Below are positions 53,137 to 60,335 of a DNA stretch of 64,000 nucleotides, one piece after another. Location of the stretch: positions 298,497-362,496 of the forward strand of contig JALWLD010000057.1 in the NCBI GenBank assembly GCA_027081115.1. The letters are read 5' to 3'. The notes beneath the pieces were generated by a model. The model searched no databases, had not been told where the DNA came from, and saw only the letters and a list, made by a program, of their open reading frames with translations. Position numbers and translations under genes: made by a program. The DNA is from Sulfurovum sp. GTDB taxonomy: Bacteria; Campylobacterota; Campylobacteria; Campylobacterales; Sulfurovaceae. The first letter of the stretch is position 1, and each line of letters starts with the position of its first letter.

Positions 53137-54228
53137 TCAATGCGTTTTAAGTGAAAACTTTCCTATCTCTTCTAAAAATGTAGTAGCATATGAACCTTTT
53201 GGAAGAGAGAACTCAAGGGTCAGTCTCTTATGCTCTTTCTCATAAACCGTTTCTACCTCTTTTGGCCAGATCCAGGCAAAACGTCTATCTCCTTTTAGTG
53301 CAGAGAGTTCTGTATCGTCAAAAGGCTCTTCCAAATAATAGGCATCAGATTTGGCACGTTCAGTTTTTGCACCACAAAGCAGACCTGTTGGTGAGATTTT
53401 CTTTTGTTCAAAAGCTTGTGCAGATTGTGTCATATCTTTTAGAAAAATGAGTTTACCATAAGGATAAGCCATCATCACATCACCTATAAAGAGTTTGAAA
53501 AATTGAGGTTGTTTGGCTAACACTTTGACAAGCTCTATAGGATATTGCAATTTTTTTGCTGCAAATTTTGTATCATCTTTAGCGATAATAGTAGAGAGTT
53601 TGACCCTTTGACCCAGCCACTTGTTAAAGAGATGACTCTGGTAGGCGGAAACTAAAAGTTTCTCTTTGCTTCCTTTGAGTTTTTTCCCTGAATGTGCTAT
53701 CTCTTTTCCTTGCAGATAGGAACGACTGTCTTCTCCAAAGCGTTGATACCCATAATAGTTGGGTATGCCTTTACTTTGCATCATTTTAGCGGTGGTGTTA
53801 AAAAACTTTGCATCGCTCTCACTGATCTTGTGGAGTATGATGGAGAAGCGGTTGCCTTTGAGAGCACCTATCTTGATAGCGGCTTTGTTATAGGTACGTT
53901 CCAGTATCTCTATCTTTTCAGTCGTAAGATTTTTGTTGAGTTCTCTTTCGGCTTGTTTTGGCAGAGAAATATACTGGATAGTTGTGGCATTTTTGTCTTT
54001 AAGTCCGGCATATCCGATGTCACGTTCTTGTAAGCCTGTAGCCTTTGCCAGGACAGTAATGAGTTTCCATGTACTCATATCTGTTTTTTTAATTTTGAGT
54101 ATGAGGAAGTTTCCTGTACCTGTAAAGCTGTAGAGGGGGATCTCTTCAACAAAAAAGCGTTCAATAGTTTGTTGAAAGTCAAACTTTAGTGGGGTATGGT
54201 CGTAGGCGTAGTTCTTAATATGATTCAT
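53137..54228 (-). CDS. truD: tRNA pseudouridine synthase D
   Basis: A 363-residue enzyme starting at MNHIKNYA that converts U13 of tRNA-Glu to pseudouridine. The signature with the catalytic Asp is DIGYAGLKDKNATTIQ near residues 75-90, and N-terminal FFVEEIPLYSFTG is typical. The NRF motif appears as GNRFSIILHKIS near 133, followed by the TRUD insertion domain (YQRFGE, SAYQSHLFNKWL) and a C-terminal LTLEFSLPKGSYATTFL. Divergent from the YqiA-like gene, whose promoter lies in the 59-base gap. Confidence 0.92.
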   Translation of the reverse strand: MNHIKNYAYDHTPLKFDFQQTIERFFVEEIPLYSFTGTGNFLILKIKKTDMSTWKLITVLAKATGLQERDIGYAGLKDKNATTIQYISLPKQAERELNKNLTTEKIEILERTYNKAAIKIGALKGNRFSIILHKISESDAKFFNTTAKMMQSKGIPNYYGYQRFGEDSRSYLQGKEIAHSGKKLKGSKEKLLVSAYQSHLFNKWLGQRVKLSTIIAKDDTKFAAKKLQYPIELVKVLAKQPQFFKLFIGDVMMAYPYGKLIFLKDMTQSAQAFEQKKISPTGLLCGAKTERAKSDAYYLEEPFDDTELSALKGDRRFAWIWPKEVETVYEKEHKRLTLEFSLPKGSYATTFLEEIGKFSLKTH

Positions 54229-54251
54229 ATGCGAATTATAGCCAAATAGTT

Positions 54252-54260
54252 TGCTATAAT
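54252..54260 (+). promoter_or_regulatory. Extended -10 (TGCTATAAT) upstream of the YqiA-like gene
   Basis: TGCTATAAT ends 28 bases before the ATG at 54288 in the truD-yqiA divergent gap, with AGAGGA just before the start. Confidence 0.6.
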
Positions 54261-54287
54261 AAATGTTATTGTACAAGAGGAAAATAT

Positions 54288-54836
54288 ATGATCATTTATA
54301 TACACGGTTTCAGTTCTCATGGTTACGGAGGTAAAGCCAAAATGCTTAGAGCATATTTTTCAGACAAAAAGGAAAGTTTTATAGCCCCGTCACTCTCCTA
54401 CGTTCCAGAACTTGCCATACAGACATTAGAAGAACTCGTTACGACTTGTGATGATATTAAGCTTATAGGGTCATCTTTAGGTGGTTACTATGCTATGTAT
54501 TTGGCTGAGAAATATGATTTGAAGGCTGTACTTATCAATCCTGCAATGCATTCAGCTAAAACACTCAGTAGAATGTTGGGACAAGCACCCAACTTTTATG
54601 ATGGAAGTCTTTTTGAATGGAAAACATCACATTTGGAGATGTTGAAAAAATATGAAACTGAGGTATCAGATCAGTCAAAAATCATGTTGATGGTACAAAA
54701 GGGAGATGATGTGTTAGATTACCGTGAGGCGGTTGAAAAACTAGCTGATGCAAAACAGATCGTGGAGGAGGGTGGAGACCATGGTTTTGTGGGAGCGGAC
54801 AGGTATTTTGATGAAATCAAGTCATTCTTGAAGTAA
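54288..54836 (+). CDS. YqiA/YcfP-like alpha/beta hydrolase (esterase)
   Basis: A 182-residue single-domain protein of the UPF0227/YqiA family. MIIYIHGFSSHGYGGKAKML opens the oxyanion-loop region, LIGSSLGGYYAMYLAE has the nucleophile Ser in GSSLGG near residue 66, the acid is likely in QKGDDVLDYRE, and the His in GGDHGFVGAD. E. coli YqiA has weak esterase activity on short-chain substrates; the natural role is unknown. ATG after AGAGGA. Its stop is 2 bases from the stop of the convergent SafE-type gene. Confidence 0.85.
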   Translation: MIIYIHGFSSHGYGGKAKMLRAYFSDKKESFIAPSLSYVPELAIQTLEELVTTCDDIKLIGSSLGGYYAMYLAEKYDLKAVLINPAMHSAKTLSRMLGQAPNFYDGSLFEWKTSHLEMLKKYETEVSDQSKIMLMVQKGDDVLDYREAVEKLADAKQIVEEGGDHGFVGADRYFDEIKSFLK

Positions 54837-54838
54837 GA

Positions 54839-55612
54839 TCACCCACATTTTCCCGGGGCACACTTCATGCCACCACATTTTCCATCCTTAGGGCTGCTTT
54901 TCATACTGTCGATCATCTCTTGCATTTCATTGGGATGTGCGACGAACTTATAGCCTTTGTACATAGTAAAGAGGCCGTAGAAAACTACAAGCATGGCTGC
55001 TAGCTTCATCATAGTGCCACGTAGAGAACCTTTTTGCAGGAACTTGGTAATACTTCCTAAAAAGAAAAGGGCAGGAATCGTTGCCAATCCAAAGGTAGCC
55101 ATGACGATGGCACCCCAGAGTGGGCTTGCTGTACTGGCCGCAATAATAGCAAAAGAGTAGACCAGACCACAAGGAATAATACCGTTTAGCATACCTAGTA
55201 GGTAAAAACTTGGGAGAGACTTGGAGCTTATGAGTTTTCTAAAGGCATTTTGATACCAGGCATTTTTTGAAACAGACCATTCTGCTGAGTTGAGGAACTT
55301 AAGGTTTCCCAGTAAAGAGAGTCCTGCAAGAATCATCAGAACACCTGTAAGTAAAAAAAGTACACCTTTGGTAGTGGGGGTAAAAGCAATAGCTTTACCC
55401 AAAAGTCCAAAAACAGCTCCTAAAATGGCATAAGTGGTCACACGACCAAAATTATAAGAGAGATGTGAAGCCGTCTGCTTTATCCAAGAGTCATTCTGGT
55501 CTACTTTAGTTGAAGAGTAGGCTACGACTATGCCACCACACATACCGATACAGTGTCCTACAGAACCTAAAAATGCTGTACTGAGTATGATGACTAGGTC
55601 AATGTTGTTCAT
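54839..55612 (-). CDS. SafE-type membrane protein with cysteine-rich GKCG tail
   Basis: A 257-residue six-helix membrane protein of the 'sulfite exporter TauE/SafE' group typified by COG2836, often found with copper/cbb3-oxidase assembly genes. The start has the hallmark FLGSVGHCIGMCGGIVVAYS with an HC...CG pair, and the repeated PxGxxY helix is seen at GIIPCGLVYSFA. The last 15 residues are cysteine-rich (DGKCGGMKCAPGKCG), a metal-binding type tail also present in the lipoprotein at 61119. Likely role: passing copper or heme-related components across the membrane. Opposite to the YqiA-like gene; starts about 100 bases from the next plus-strand gene. Confidence 0.82.
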   Translation of the reverse strand: MNNIDLVIILSTAFLGSVGHCIGMCGGIVVAYSSTKVDQNDSWIKQTASHLSYNFGRVTTYAILGAVFGLLGKAIAFTPTTKGVLFLLTGVLMILAGLSLLGNLKFLNSAEWSVSKNAWYQNAFRKLISSKSLPSFYLLGMLNGIIPCGLVYSFAIIAASTASPLWGAIVMATFGLATIPALFFLGSITKFLQKGSLRGTMMKLAAMLVVFYGLFTMYKGYKFVAHPNEMQEMIDSMKSSPKDGKCGGMKCAPGKCG

Positions 55613-55715
55613 AGGTAACTCCCCAAAAGTGAAAAAAGTTTCTAACTATAGTAAAATTTTGTTAAAATGGTGTTAATTTTATCAAGGCATTCTAAAATAG
55701 CCTGTAAGGAATCCA

Positions 55716-56162
55716 ATGTTTAAAGCATTGAAACGTAATGTAATGAAAATGTTTCGTGAATTTTTGGTCTATCATAATAGTTCGTTAGAGTTTCGTGCCA
55801 AACTTTTGACACTGATGGTCTCATCCAATGGTGAAATATCTGATTGTGAAAAGCAGAAGCTCAAAGAGATCGCATATAAAATCTACGTGGAAGATGATGA
55901 AAGAGCAGAACTGCTTATAGAGACCGTTAAAGAGTACCATGACAAGATTATTACCAATAATGGTCTTGACTTTGAACACCTTATACAGCTGGTAGTAAAA
56001 GAGGTACGTGAAGTAAAACGCTTTCATCAAAAAATTGATATTGGACTTCTCATGGAATTGCATGATTGTGTATGTGAAGATGACGAGGAGGATAGACTTT
56101 TCCAAATACGTATTATTGAATTTTTACAAAACTTGAAAGAAGAGTATGGTGAGGCTGTATAA
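55716..56162 (+). CDS. TerB-like helical protein, 148 aa
   Basis: A soluble all-helical protein. The segment FRAKLLTLMVSSNGEISDCEKQKLKEIA near 27-55 resembles the first helices of TerB-like domains, in which a conserved acidic residue pattern (A..DG.i...E...i) sits in the turn after helix 1; here it reads SSNGEISDCE. The rest (VKEVREVKRFHQKIDIGLLMELHDCVCEDDEEDR) is consistent with a helical bundle. TerB domains are tied to tellurite/metal or stress responses, but function is unclear. Its stop overlaps the acylphosphatase start (TAATG). Confidence 0.6.
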   Translation: MFKALKRNVMKMFREFLVYHNSSLEFRAKLLTLMVSSNGEISDCEKQKLKEIAYKIYVEDDERAELLIETVKEYHDKIITNNGLDFEHLIQLVVKEVREVKRFHQKIDIGLLMELHDCVCEDDEEDRLFQIRIIEFLQNLKEEYGEAV

Positions 56163-56437
56163 TGGAGTGGTATAGATTTATTGTATCAGGAAAAGTACAG
56201 GGTGTCTTTTATAGAAAATCTGTTGCTCAAGCTTTAATGAAAAAACAGTTTAAAGGCTACATTCAAAATCTTTCCGATGGAACGGTTGAAGTGGTAGCAG
56301 AGATATTTGATGATGATTTTGATACATTTATAGATATACTCAAAGAAGGCTCTCTTTTGAGTAGGGTTAATGATGTAAAGTATGAGATCATTGATGATGC
56401 AGAGTTCAATACAGATGGTTTTGAAATAAGGTATTAA
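56162..56437 (+). CDS. acyP: Acylphosphatase
   Basis: A 91-residue alpha/beta-sandwich enzyme that hydrolyses carboxyl-phosphate bonds. The active-site signature is intact: RFIVSGKVQGVFYRKS with catalytic Arg near 18-20 and GYIQNLSDGTVEVVAE with the catalytic Asn near 37-40. Length matches the family. Overlaps the TerB-like gene by one base and is 10 bases upstream of a small Cys/His-rich protein. Confidence 0.93.
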   Translation: MEWYRFIVSGKVQGVFYRKSVAQALMKKQFKGYIQNLSDGTVEVVAEIFDDDFDTFIDILKEGSLLSRVNDVKYEIIDDAEFNTDGFEIRY

Positions 56438-56447
56438 AGGAAAAAAG

Positions 56448-56645
56448 ATGTCAAGTGGTTGGGGATGTCAGTTTATGGGAACAAAGGGGGATGACAGAGA
56501 GTGGTGTCTGAAACTTCATCATCATTGTGAGCCTGGATGTAAAGGGTGTATTATTGCCGGTCAGGTAGAGTTCTCTCAGCCTAATATTTCTGAAGAACAG
56601 GAGAGGAAAGTCAAAAAACGTTCAGATAATCCTCTTAAAAGATAG
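56448..56645 (+). CDS. Small Cys/His-rich protein, 65 aa
   Basis: Family not recognised. The N-terminal part is rich in Cys and His: CQFMG near residue 7, then CLKLHHHCEPGCKGC in which four Cys and three His are packed into 15 residues, a likely metal site. The C-terminal part is charged and probably disordered (SEEQERKVKKRSDNPLKR). It follows acyP by 10 bases. Its stop codon lies inside the terminator hairpin that also contains the stop of msrA. Confidence 0.6.
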   Translation: MSSGWGCQFMGTKGDDREWCLKLHHHCEPGCKGCIIAGQVEFSQPNISEEQERKVKKRSDNPLKR

Positions 56646-56658
56646 CCTTAGGCTATCT
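56640..56658. terminator. Bidirectional terminator between the 65-aa gene and msrA
   Basis: AGATAGCC TTA GGCTATCT, a perfect 8-pair stem with a 3-base loop. Its left arm includes the TAG stop of the plus-strand gene and its loop is the TTA that is the TAA stop of msrA on the minus strand. CTTTGG and A-rich flanks fit two-way termination. Confidence 0.75.
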
Positions 56659-57175
56659 CTTTGGAAAATTTTGCCTGTAGTTTTTTGATCTTTGGTGGAA
56701 TGACGGCCATACAGTAGCCCTGCATTGGGTTTTGTCTATAGTAGTCTTGATGATATGCTTCAGCGGAGTAGTAGATATCTAAAGGTTCTATGGTGGTTAC
56801 AATAGGGTCACTGTAGTCCTCTTGTGCTGCTTCAAGAGAAGCCTCCGCTGCCTCTTTGGTCTCTTCATCTGTATAGAGGATGGTGGAGCGGTATTGCGTA
56901 CCCCTGTCTGCACCTTGCTGGTTTAGTGTGGTTGGATTGTGTGTTGCAAAGAAGATGTCAAGTAGTGTATCGACAGTGATAACAGAATCATCATATGTGA
57001 TCTTGATAACTTCAGCATGTCCTGTCTCTCCGGTACAGATGTCTCTGTATGTTGGGTTGAGTGTCTGCCCATTGGCATAACCGCTCTCTACATCACTTAC
57101 ACCTCTAAGCAGCTCAAATACAGCTTCTGTACACCAGAAACATCCGCCACCTACAATTAATTCTTTTTTAGCCAT
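56648..57175 (-). CDS. msrA: Peptide methionine sulfoxide reductase MsrA
   Basis: A 175-residue repair enzyme that reduces methionine-S-sulfoxide in oxidised proteins. Active-site motif GGGCFWCTEAVFE near 9-21 with the essential Cys, then GYANGQTLNPTYRDICTG, GHAEVIKITYDD, FFATHNPTTLNQQGADRGTQYRS and a C-terminal YHQDYYRQNPMQGYC with a possible resolving Cys near 163. RBS AAAGGA precedes the start. It points away from the thioredoxin gene, which probably supplies reductant. Confidence 0.95.
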   Translation of the reverse strand: MAKKELIVGGGCFWCTEAVFELLRGVSDVESGYANGQTLNPTYRDICTGETGHAEVIKITYDDSVITVDTLLDIFFATHNPTTLNQQGADRGTQYRSTILYTDEETKEAAEASLEAAQEDYSDPIVTTIEPLDIYYSAEAYHQDYYRQNPMQGYCMAVIPPKIKKLQAKFSKEIA

Positions 57176-57225
57176 GAATATCCTTTATAAATGTTACTTT
57201 AGTTCAATTTAATTTTCTTACGATG

Positions 57226-57234
57226 TGCTATAAT
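57226..57234 (+). promoter_or_regulatory. Extended -10 (TGCTATAAT) upstream of the thioredoxin gene
   Basis: TGCTATAATATCC lies 43 bases before the ATG at 57277 and nearly repeats the uvrA promoter text. It probably drives the thioredoxin-regulator-kinase-cytochrome unit. Confidence 0.6.
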
Positions 57235-57276
57235 ATCCAAGAAAATAAAAAAGTACATAATTTCTGGAGGTTTTTT

Positions 57277-57705
57277 ATGAATGTTAATGTTGTATGTCCA
57301 CATTGTCTCAAAGTAAATCGAATTCCAAAGAAAGAGTCTTATGCAAAAGCTAACTGTGGTTCTTGTAAACAGTCACTTTTAGATGCAAAGCCTGTACCGG
57401 TAAATGCCGATAAACTTGCAACGTTCCTAGCTAATTCAGAGATCCCTGTAGTAGTGGATTTCTGGGCACCTTGGTGCGGTCCATGCTTGCAGATGGCTCC
57501 GGCTTTTGAAGAAGCAGCACTCTCTATGCCTCTACAGGCACAGTTTTTGAAAGTGAACACAGAAGAGGAACAGACGCTGGGTGCGCAGTATGGTATTCGC
57601 AGTATCCCGACACTGATCGTCTTTAAGAATGGAAAGCAGGTAGATCAGCTCTCCGGTGCATTGAGTGCAGGACGTTTACAGTCATGGGTAAAACAGTTTG
57701 TCTAA
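57277..57705 (+). CDS. trxC: TrxC-type thioredoxin with N-terminal zinc ribbon
   Basis: A 142-residue thioredoxin starting at MNVNVVCPH; GGAGG precedes it and the longer frame has no such site. Residues 7-30 hold two CxxC pairs (CPHC and CGSC), the zinc ribbon of TrxC. The thioredoxin core follows with VVVDFWAPWCGPCLQMAP (active site WCGPC near 72) and IRSIPTLIVFKNG (cis-Pro). TrxC-type proteins respond to oxidative stress. The response-regulator gene starts inside its last codons (8-base overlap). Confidence 0.92.
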   Translation: MNVNVVCPHCLKVNRIPKKESYAKANCGSCKQSLLDAKPVPVNADKLATFLANSEIPVVVDFWAPWCGPCLQMAPAFEEAALSMPLQAQFLKVNTEEEQTLGAQYGIRSIPTLIVFKNGKQVDQLSGALSAGRLQSWVKQFV

Positions 57706-58369
57706 AATACTTTTACTTGAAGATGATGCCAATCTGAATGATACCGTTACAGAGTTCTTAGAAGATCAGGGGTACGATGTTGTCTCCGTCTATGATGGCG
57801 ATGAAGCGCAGGAAAAACTCTATGAGAGCAGGTATGATTTGTTGCTGCTTGATATTAATGTACCAGGTATAGATGGATTGAAACTTTTAAAAGAGAGTAG
57901 AGAGGGTGGTGTAGTTGCTCCTGCCATTTTTATTACTTCTATGGATACCGTGGATGACCTTGAGAAAGGTTTCAACTCCGGATGTGATGACTATATACGT
58001 AAACCCTTTGCTCTTAAAGAGTTGCATATACGTATTGAGACACTGCTCAAACGTGATTTTTTTCATAACTCTAAAGAGTTGATGCAGATCGCTGAGGGTA
58101 TCTCTTATGATATCAAAAGTAATGAACTGCTAATTAACGGAGAAGATATCTCCTTGGGAAACAAAGAGTCCAGACTGTTAAAACTTTTTCTTAAACATGA
58201 GGGAGAAGTGATTGCACATGAACGTATCTATGAGAACTTGTGGGACTATGATGAAGAGCCAAGCGATACAGCGCTTCGCACCTACATTAAGAATCTTCGT
58301 AAAATTATAGGGAAAGAGCGTATTGTTAGTATCAAGAAACAAGGCTACAAATTCAGTACTCAAAAGTGA
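57698..58369 (+). CDS. OmpR-type response regulator
   Basis: A 223-residue two-component regulator. The receiver domain has ILLLEDDANL (acid pair near 8-9), the phospho-acceptor Asp in LLLLDINVPGIDG near 51, and the conserved Lys in YIRKPFALKEL near 101. The C-terminal winged helix (about 125-222) shows LLKLFLKHEGEVIAHERIYENLW and DTALRTYIKNLRKIIG. The start is TTG at 57698, overlapping the thioredoxin by 8 bases. The kinase frame begins inside this gene, so all three are translationally coupled. The trigger is unknown. Confidence 0.92.
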   Translation: MSKILLLEDDANLNDTVTEFLEDQGYDVVSVYDGDEAQEKLYESRYDLLLLDINVPGIDGLKLLKESREGGVVAPAIFITSMDTVDDLEKGFNSGCDDYIRKPFALKELHIRIETLLKRDFFHNSKELMQIAEGISYDIKSNELLINGEDISLGNKESRLLKLFLKHEGEVIAHERIYENLWDYDEEPSDTALRTYIKNLRKIIGKERIVSIKKQGYKFSTQK

Positions 58370-59510
58370 AAAAACATCTCTACTGAGATTTTTTTCACTC
58401 TATGTTACGATGATCATGCTATTGATCACGCTCTCTTCACTCTTTTACTACCAAACACAAGAGAAACTCTTTTTAGCACAACAACGTGCAACCCTCACAA
58501 AATATGCTTACATACAAACCAAAAGACTAAAAGTTTTGCATCACTACTTTTATGAGAGAAAAACTTATCCCAGAGATGAACGTTTTAAATCGGCCATTTA
58601 CGATATTGACCTCAAAAAGATTTTTTCTTTACTGGAAAATACAAATATTAGATTTGATGAGGATATCTATATAGATAATAACTATATACATTTTGTCAAG
58701 AGTTTGGATGTCTATTTTTTAGGTGCCAAGTATCTGGTACTTGAGATAAAAGATGACGGGCTTTGGCGCGATACTATTTGGAAAACAATCTTGGGGTATG
58801 GGACACTTGCATTTATACTCTTTATGTTGTTTGGACTCTATTTGGCAAAGCTTTTTCTTAAACCCATGCGTGACTCTATCATGTTATTGGACAGGTTTAT
58901 TAAAGATACAACACATGAGCTCAATACCCCACTTTCTGCTATTTTGGCAAATATTGAAATGATGGATACCCATGTGATGGTTGAGAAAAACAGAAAAAAA
59001 CTGACACGTATTAATATCGCAGCTAAAACAGTTTCTACTCTCTATAAAGATCTGACTTATCTGACTTTGGAACAGGAGAAAGAGAACAACGATGAGAAGT
59101 TGAATATCAAACATATTATTCTAGACAGGGTAGAGTACTTTGATATTTTGGCAAAGTCTAAAAATATCAGTTTTAAATTAAATCTTGACAACTCTACTAT
59201 TGTGATGGACAGACGAAAATTTGTCAGGGTGGTAGACAACTTTCTTTCTAATGCTATTAAATACAATATACGTGGTGGTAAGATAGATATTCTTCTTATA
59301 GATAACGTACTGAGTTTTAAAGATACCGGTATAGGGATTTCTGAAGAGAAAATACCATTTATGTTTGATCGGTATATGCGTTTTAACCAAAGTGAGGGTG
59401 GTTTTGGTATTGGTTTGAGTATAGTAAAAAAGATACTGGATGAATATCATATAAATATAGAAGTACAATCTAAAATAGGAGTAGGTACCAAAATGGTGAT
59501 ATCATGGTAA
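58323..59510 (+). CDS. Membrane sensor histidine kinase
   Basis: A 395-residue kinase, the likely partner of the upstream regulator. Two membrane helices (about 25-45 and 155-177) bracket a sensor domain of roughly 110 residues. Then HisKA: phosphoryl His in FIKDTTHELNTPLSAI near 203; N-box VDNFLSNAIKYN; G1 FKDTGIGISEEKI; G2 GGFGIGLSIVKKI. The drawn TTG start overlaps the regulator by 47 bases; no better in-frame start exists before the first helix, so the exact start is uncertain. The downstream cytochrome starts inside its stop region (overlap 7 bases). Confidence 0.9.
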   Translation: MLVSRNKATNSVLKSEKTSLLRFFSLYVTMIMLLITLSSLFYYQTQEKLFLAQQRATLTKYAYIQTKRLKVLHHYFYERKTYPRDERFKSAIYDIDLKKIFSLLENTNIRFDEDIYIDNNYIHFVKSLDVYFLGAKYLVLEIKDDGLWRDTIWKTILGYGTLAFILFMLFGLYLAKLFLKPMRDSIMLLDRFIKDTTHELNTPLSAILANIEMMDTHVMVEKNRKKLTRINIAAKTVSTLYKDLTYLTLEQEKENNDEKLNIKHIILDRVEYFDILAKSKNISFKLNLDNSTIVMDRRKFVRVVDNFLSNAIKYNIRGGKIDILLIDNVLSFKDTGIGISEEKIPFMFDRYMRFNQSEGGFGIGLSIVKKILDEYHINIEVQSKIGVGTKMVISW

Positions 59511-59836
59511 AGTCGGCAATCGTTTTCATATTTTTAACACTTTTTGTGCAGGCACAAGATATTTATACACGTAACTGCATTCCTTGTCATAAAAATCTAC
59601 CAACCTCTTTGCAGCAAATGTTTATGTCTTACCTGGCCGCTTACAGTGGAGAGACAAATGTAAAAGCTGTTTTACGGTTTTATTTGACCAAACCTACAAA
59701 AAGTATCTCTGTGATGTCAGATCTGTTTATAGATAACTATGGCATAAAAGAGCCGACAACATTGAGTAAAGAAGAACTTAACGAAGCTATCGATATCTAT
59801 TGGGAAAAGTTTAAGGTTTTTGATAAGTTGAAGTAG
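59504..59836 (+). CDS. Monoheme c-type cytochrome coupled to the two-component genes
   Basis: A 110-residue protein with a short signal peptide (about 1-17, ending VQAQ) and one heme-binding CIPCH motif at 24-28 (NCIPCHKN). The distal Met is probable near MSD in ISVMSDLFIDN. The C-terminal helix is charged. Because its ATG overlaps the kinase stop by 7 bases, it belongs to the same operon, suggesting a redox partner or heme-based sensor accessory. No close match is claimed. Confidence 0.8.
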   Translation: MVKSAIVFIFLTLFVQAQDIYTRNCIPCHKNLPTSLQQMFMSYLAAYSGETNVKAVLRFYLTKPTKSISVMSDLFIDNYGIKEPTTLSKEELNEAIDIYWEKFKVFDKLK

Positions 59837-59837
59837 C

Positions 59838-59843
59838 TATAAT
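59838..59843 (+). promoter_or_regulatory. TATAAT -10 upstream of the first CGFSG gene
   Basis: AGCTATAATAT, 37 bases before the ATG at 59880, in the short gap after the cytochrome. Confidence 0.5.
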
Positions 59844-59879
59844 ATTTTCATATATTAAAAAATAATAAAAAGGCTTTAT

Positions 59880-60203
59880 ATGAAAAGACTATTCACCGTA
59901 TTGGCATTGGCATTTTTTGTTCTTGCAAGTACACCATCTATTGTATCTGCAGCAAGTGCAAAAAAAGGGCAAAAACTGTTCAAAAAGAAGTTCCGTAAGA
60001 AATGTGGTTTCTCAGGTGTGCGTTTTGCAAGAAATCATACACAGGCTGAATGGGAAAATATTTATGAAAAAGGCAAGTTTCCAAGTGAAGCAAAAAAGAT
60101 CTGTCCACGTTTAGATACAAAGAAGATTAAGAAAAAATGGTGGAAAGATGTTTATAAATTCACTAAAAAATATGCAAGCGACGGTGTTGTTCCTAAATGT
60201 TAA
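59880..60203 (+). CDS. Secreted basic CGFSG protein A, cytochrome-like without CXXCH
   Basis: A 107-residue protein with a signal peptide (MKRLFTVLALAFFVLASTPSIVSA). The mature part begins SAKKGQKLFKKKFRKKCGFSG, where a class I cytochrome c would have the CxxCH heme motif after such a helix, but only one Cys is present. Further conserved elements are FARNHTQAEW, GKFPSEAKKICP and a C-terminal VPKC, giving three Cys shared with its neighbour. It is unusually Lys-rich. Function unknown; it could carry a metal, heme by other ligands, or a disulfide. A classic terminator follows (60236). Confidence 0.8.
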   Translation: MKRLFTVLALAFFVLASTPSIVSAASAKKGQKLFKKKFRKKCGFSGVRFARNHTQAEWENIYEKGKFPSEAKKICPRLDTKKIKKKWWKDVYKFTKKYASDGVVPKC

Positions 60204-60235
60204 ACCATTTGTACTTTTGCAAATGTAACTTCTTG

Positions 60236-60265
60236 AAGCAGTAATTTTCTTACTGCTTTTTTTTT
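60236..60265 (+). terminator. Intrinsic terminator after CGFSG gene A
   Basis: AAGCAGTAA TTTTC TTACTGCTT followed by a nine-T run, the most textbook terminator in the window. It separates the paralogous genes, so the second has its own promoter. Confidence 0.88.
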
Positions 60266-60335
60266 CACTTTTCCTCACAATCTTTTCACAATTACATGTT
60301 ATCATCCTTCTGTACTAAAAATTAAAAGGATAAAC

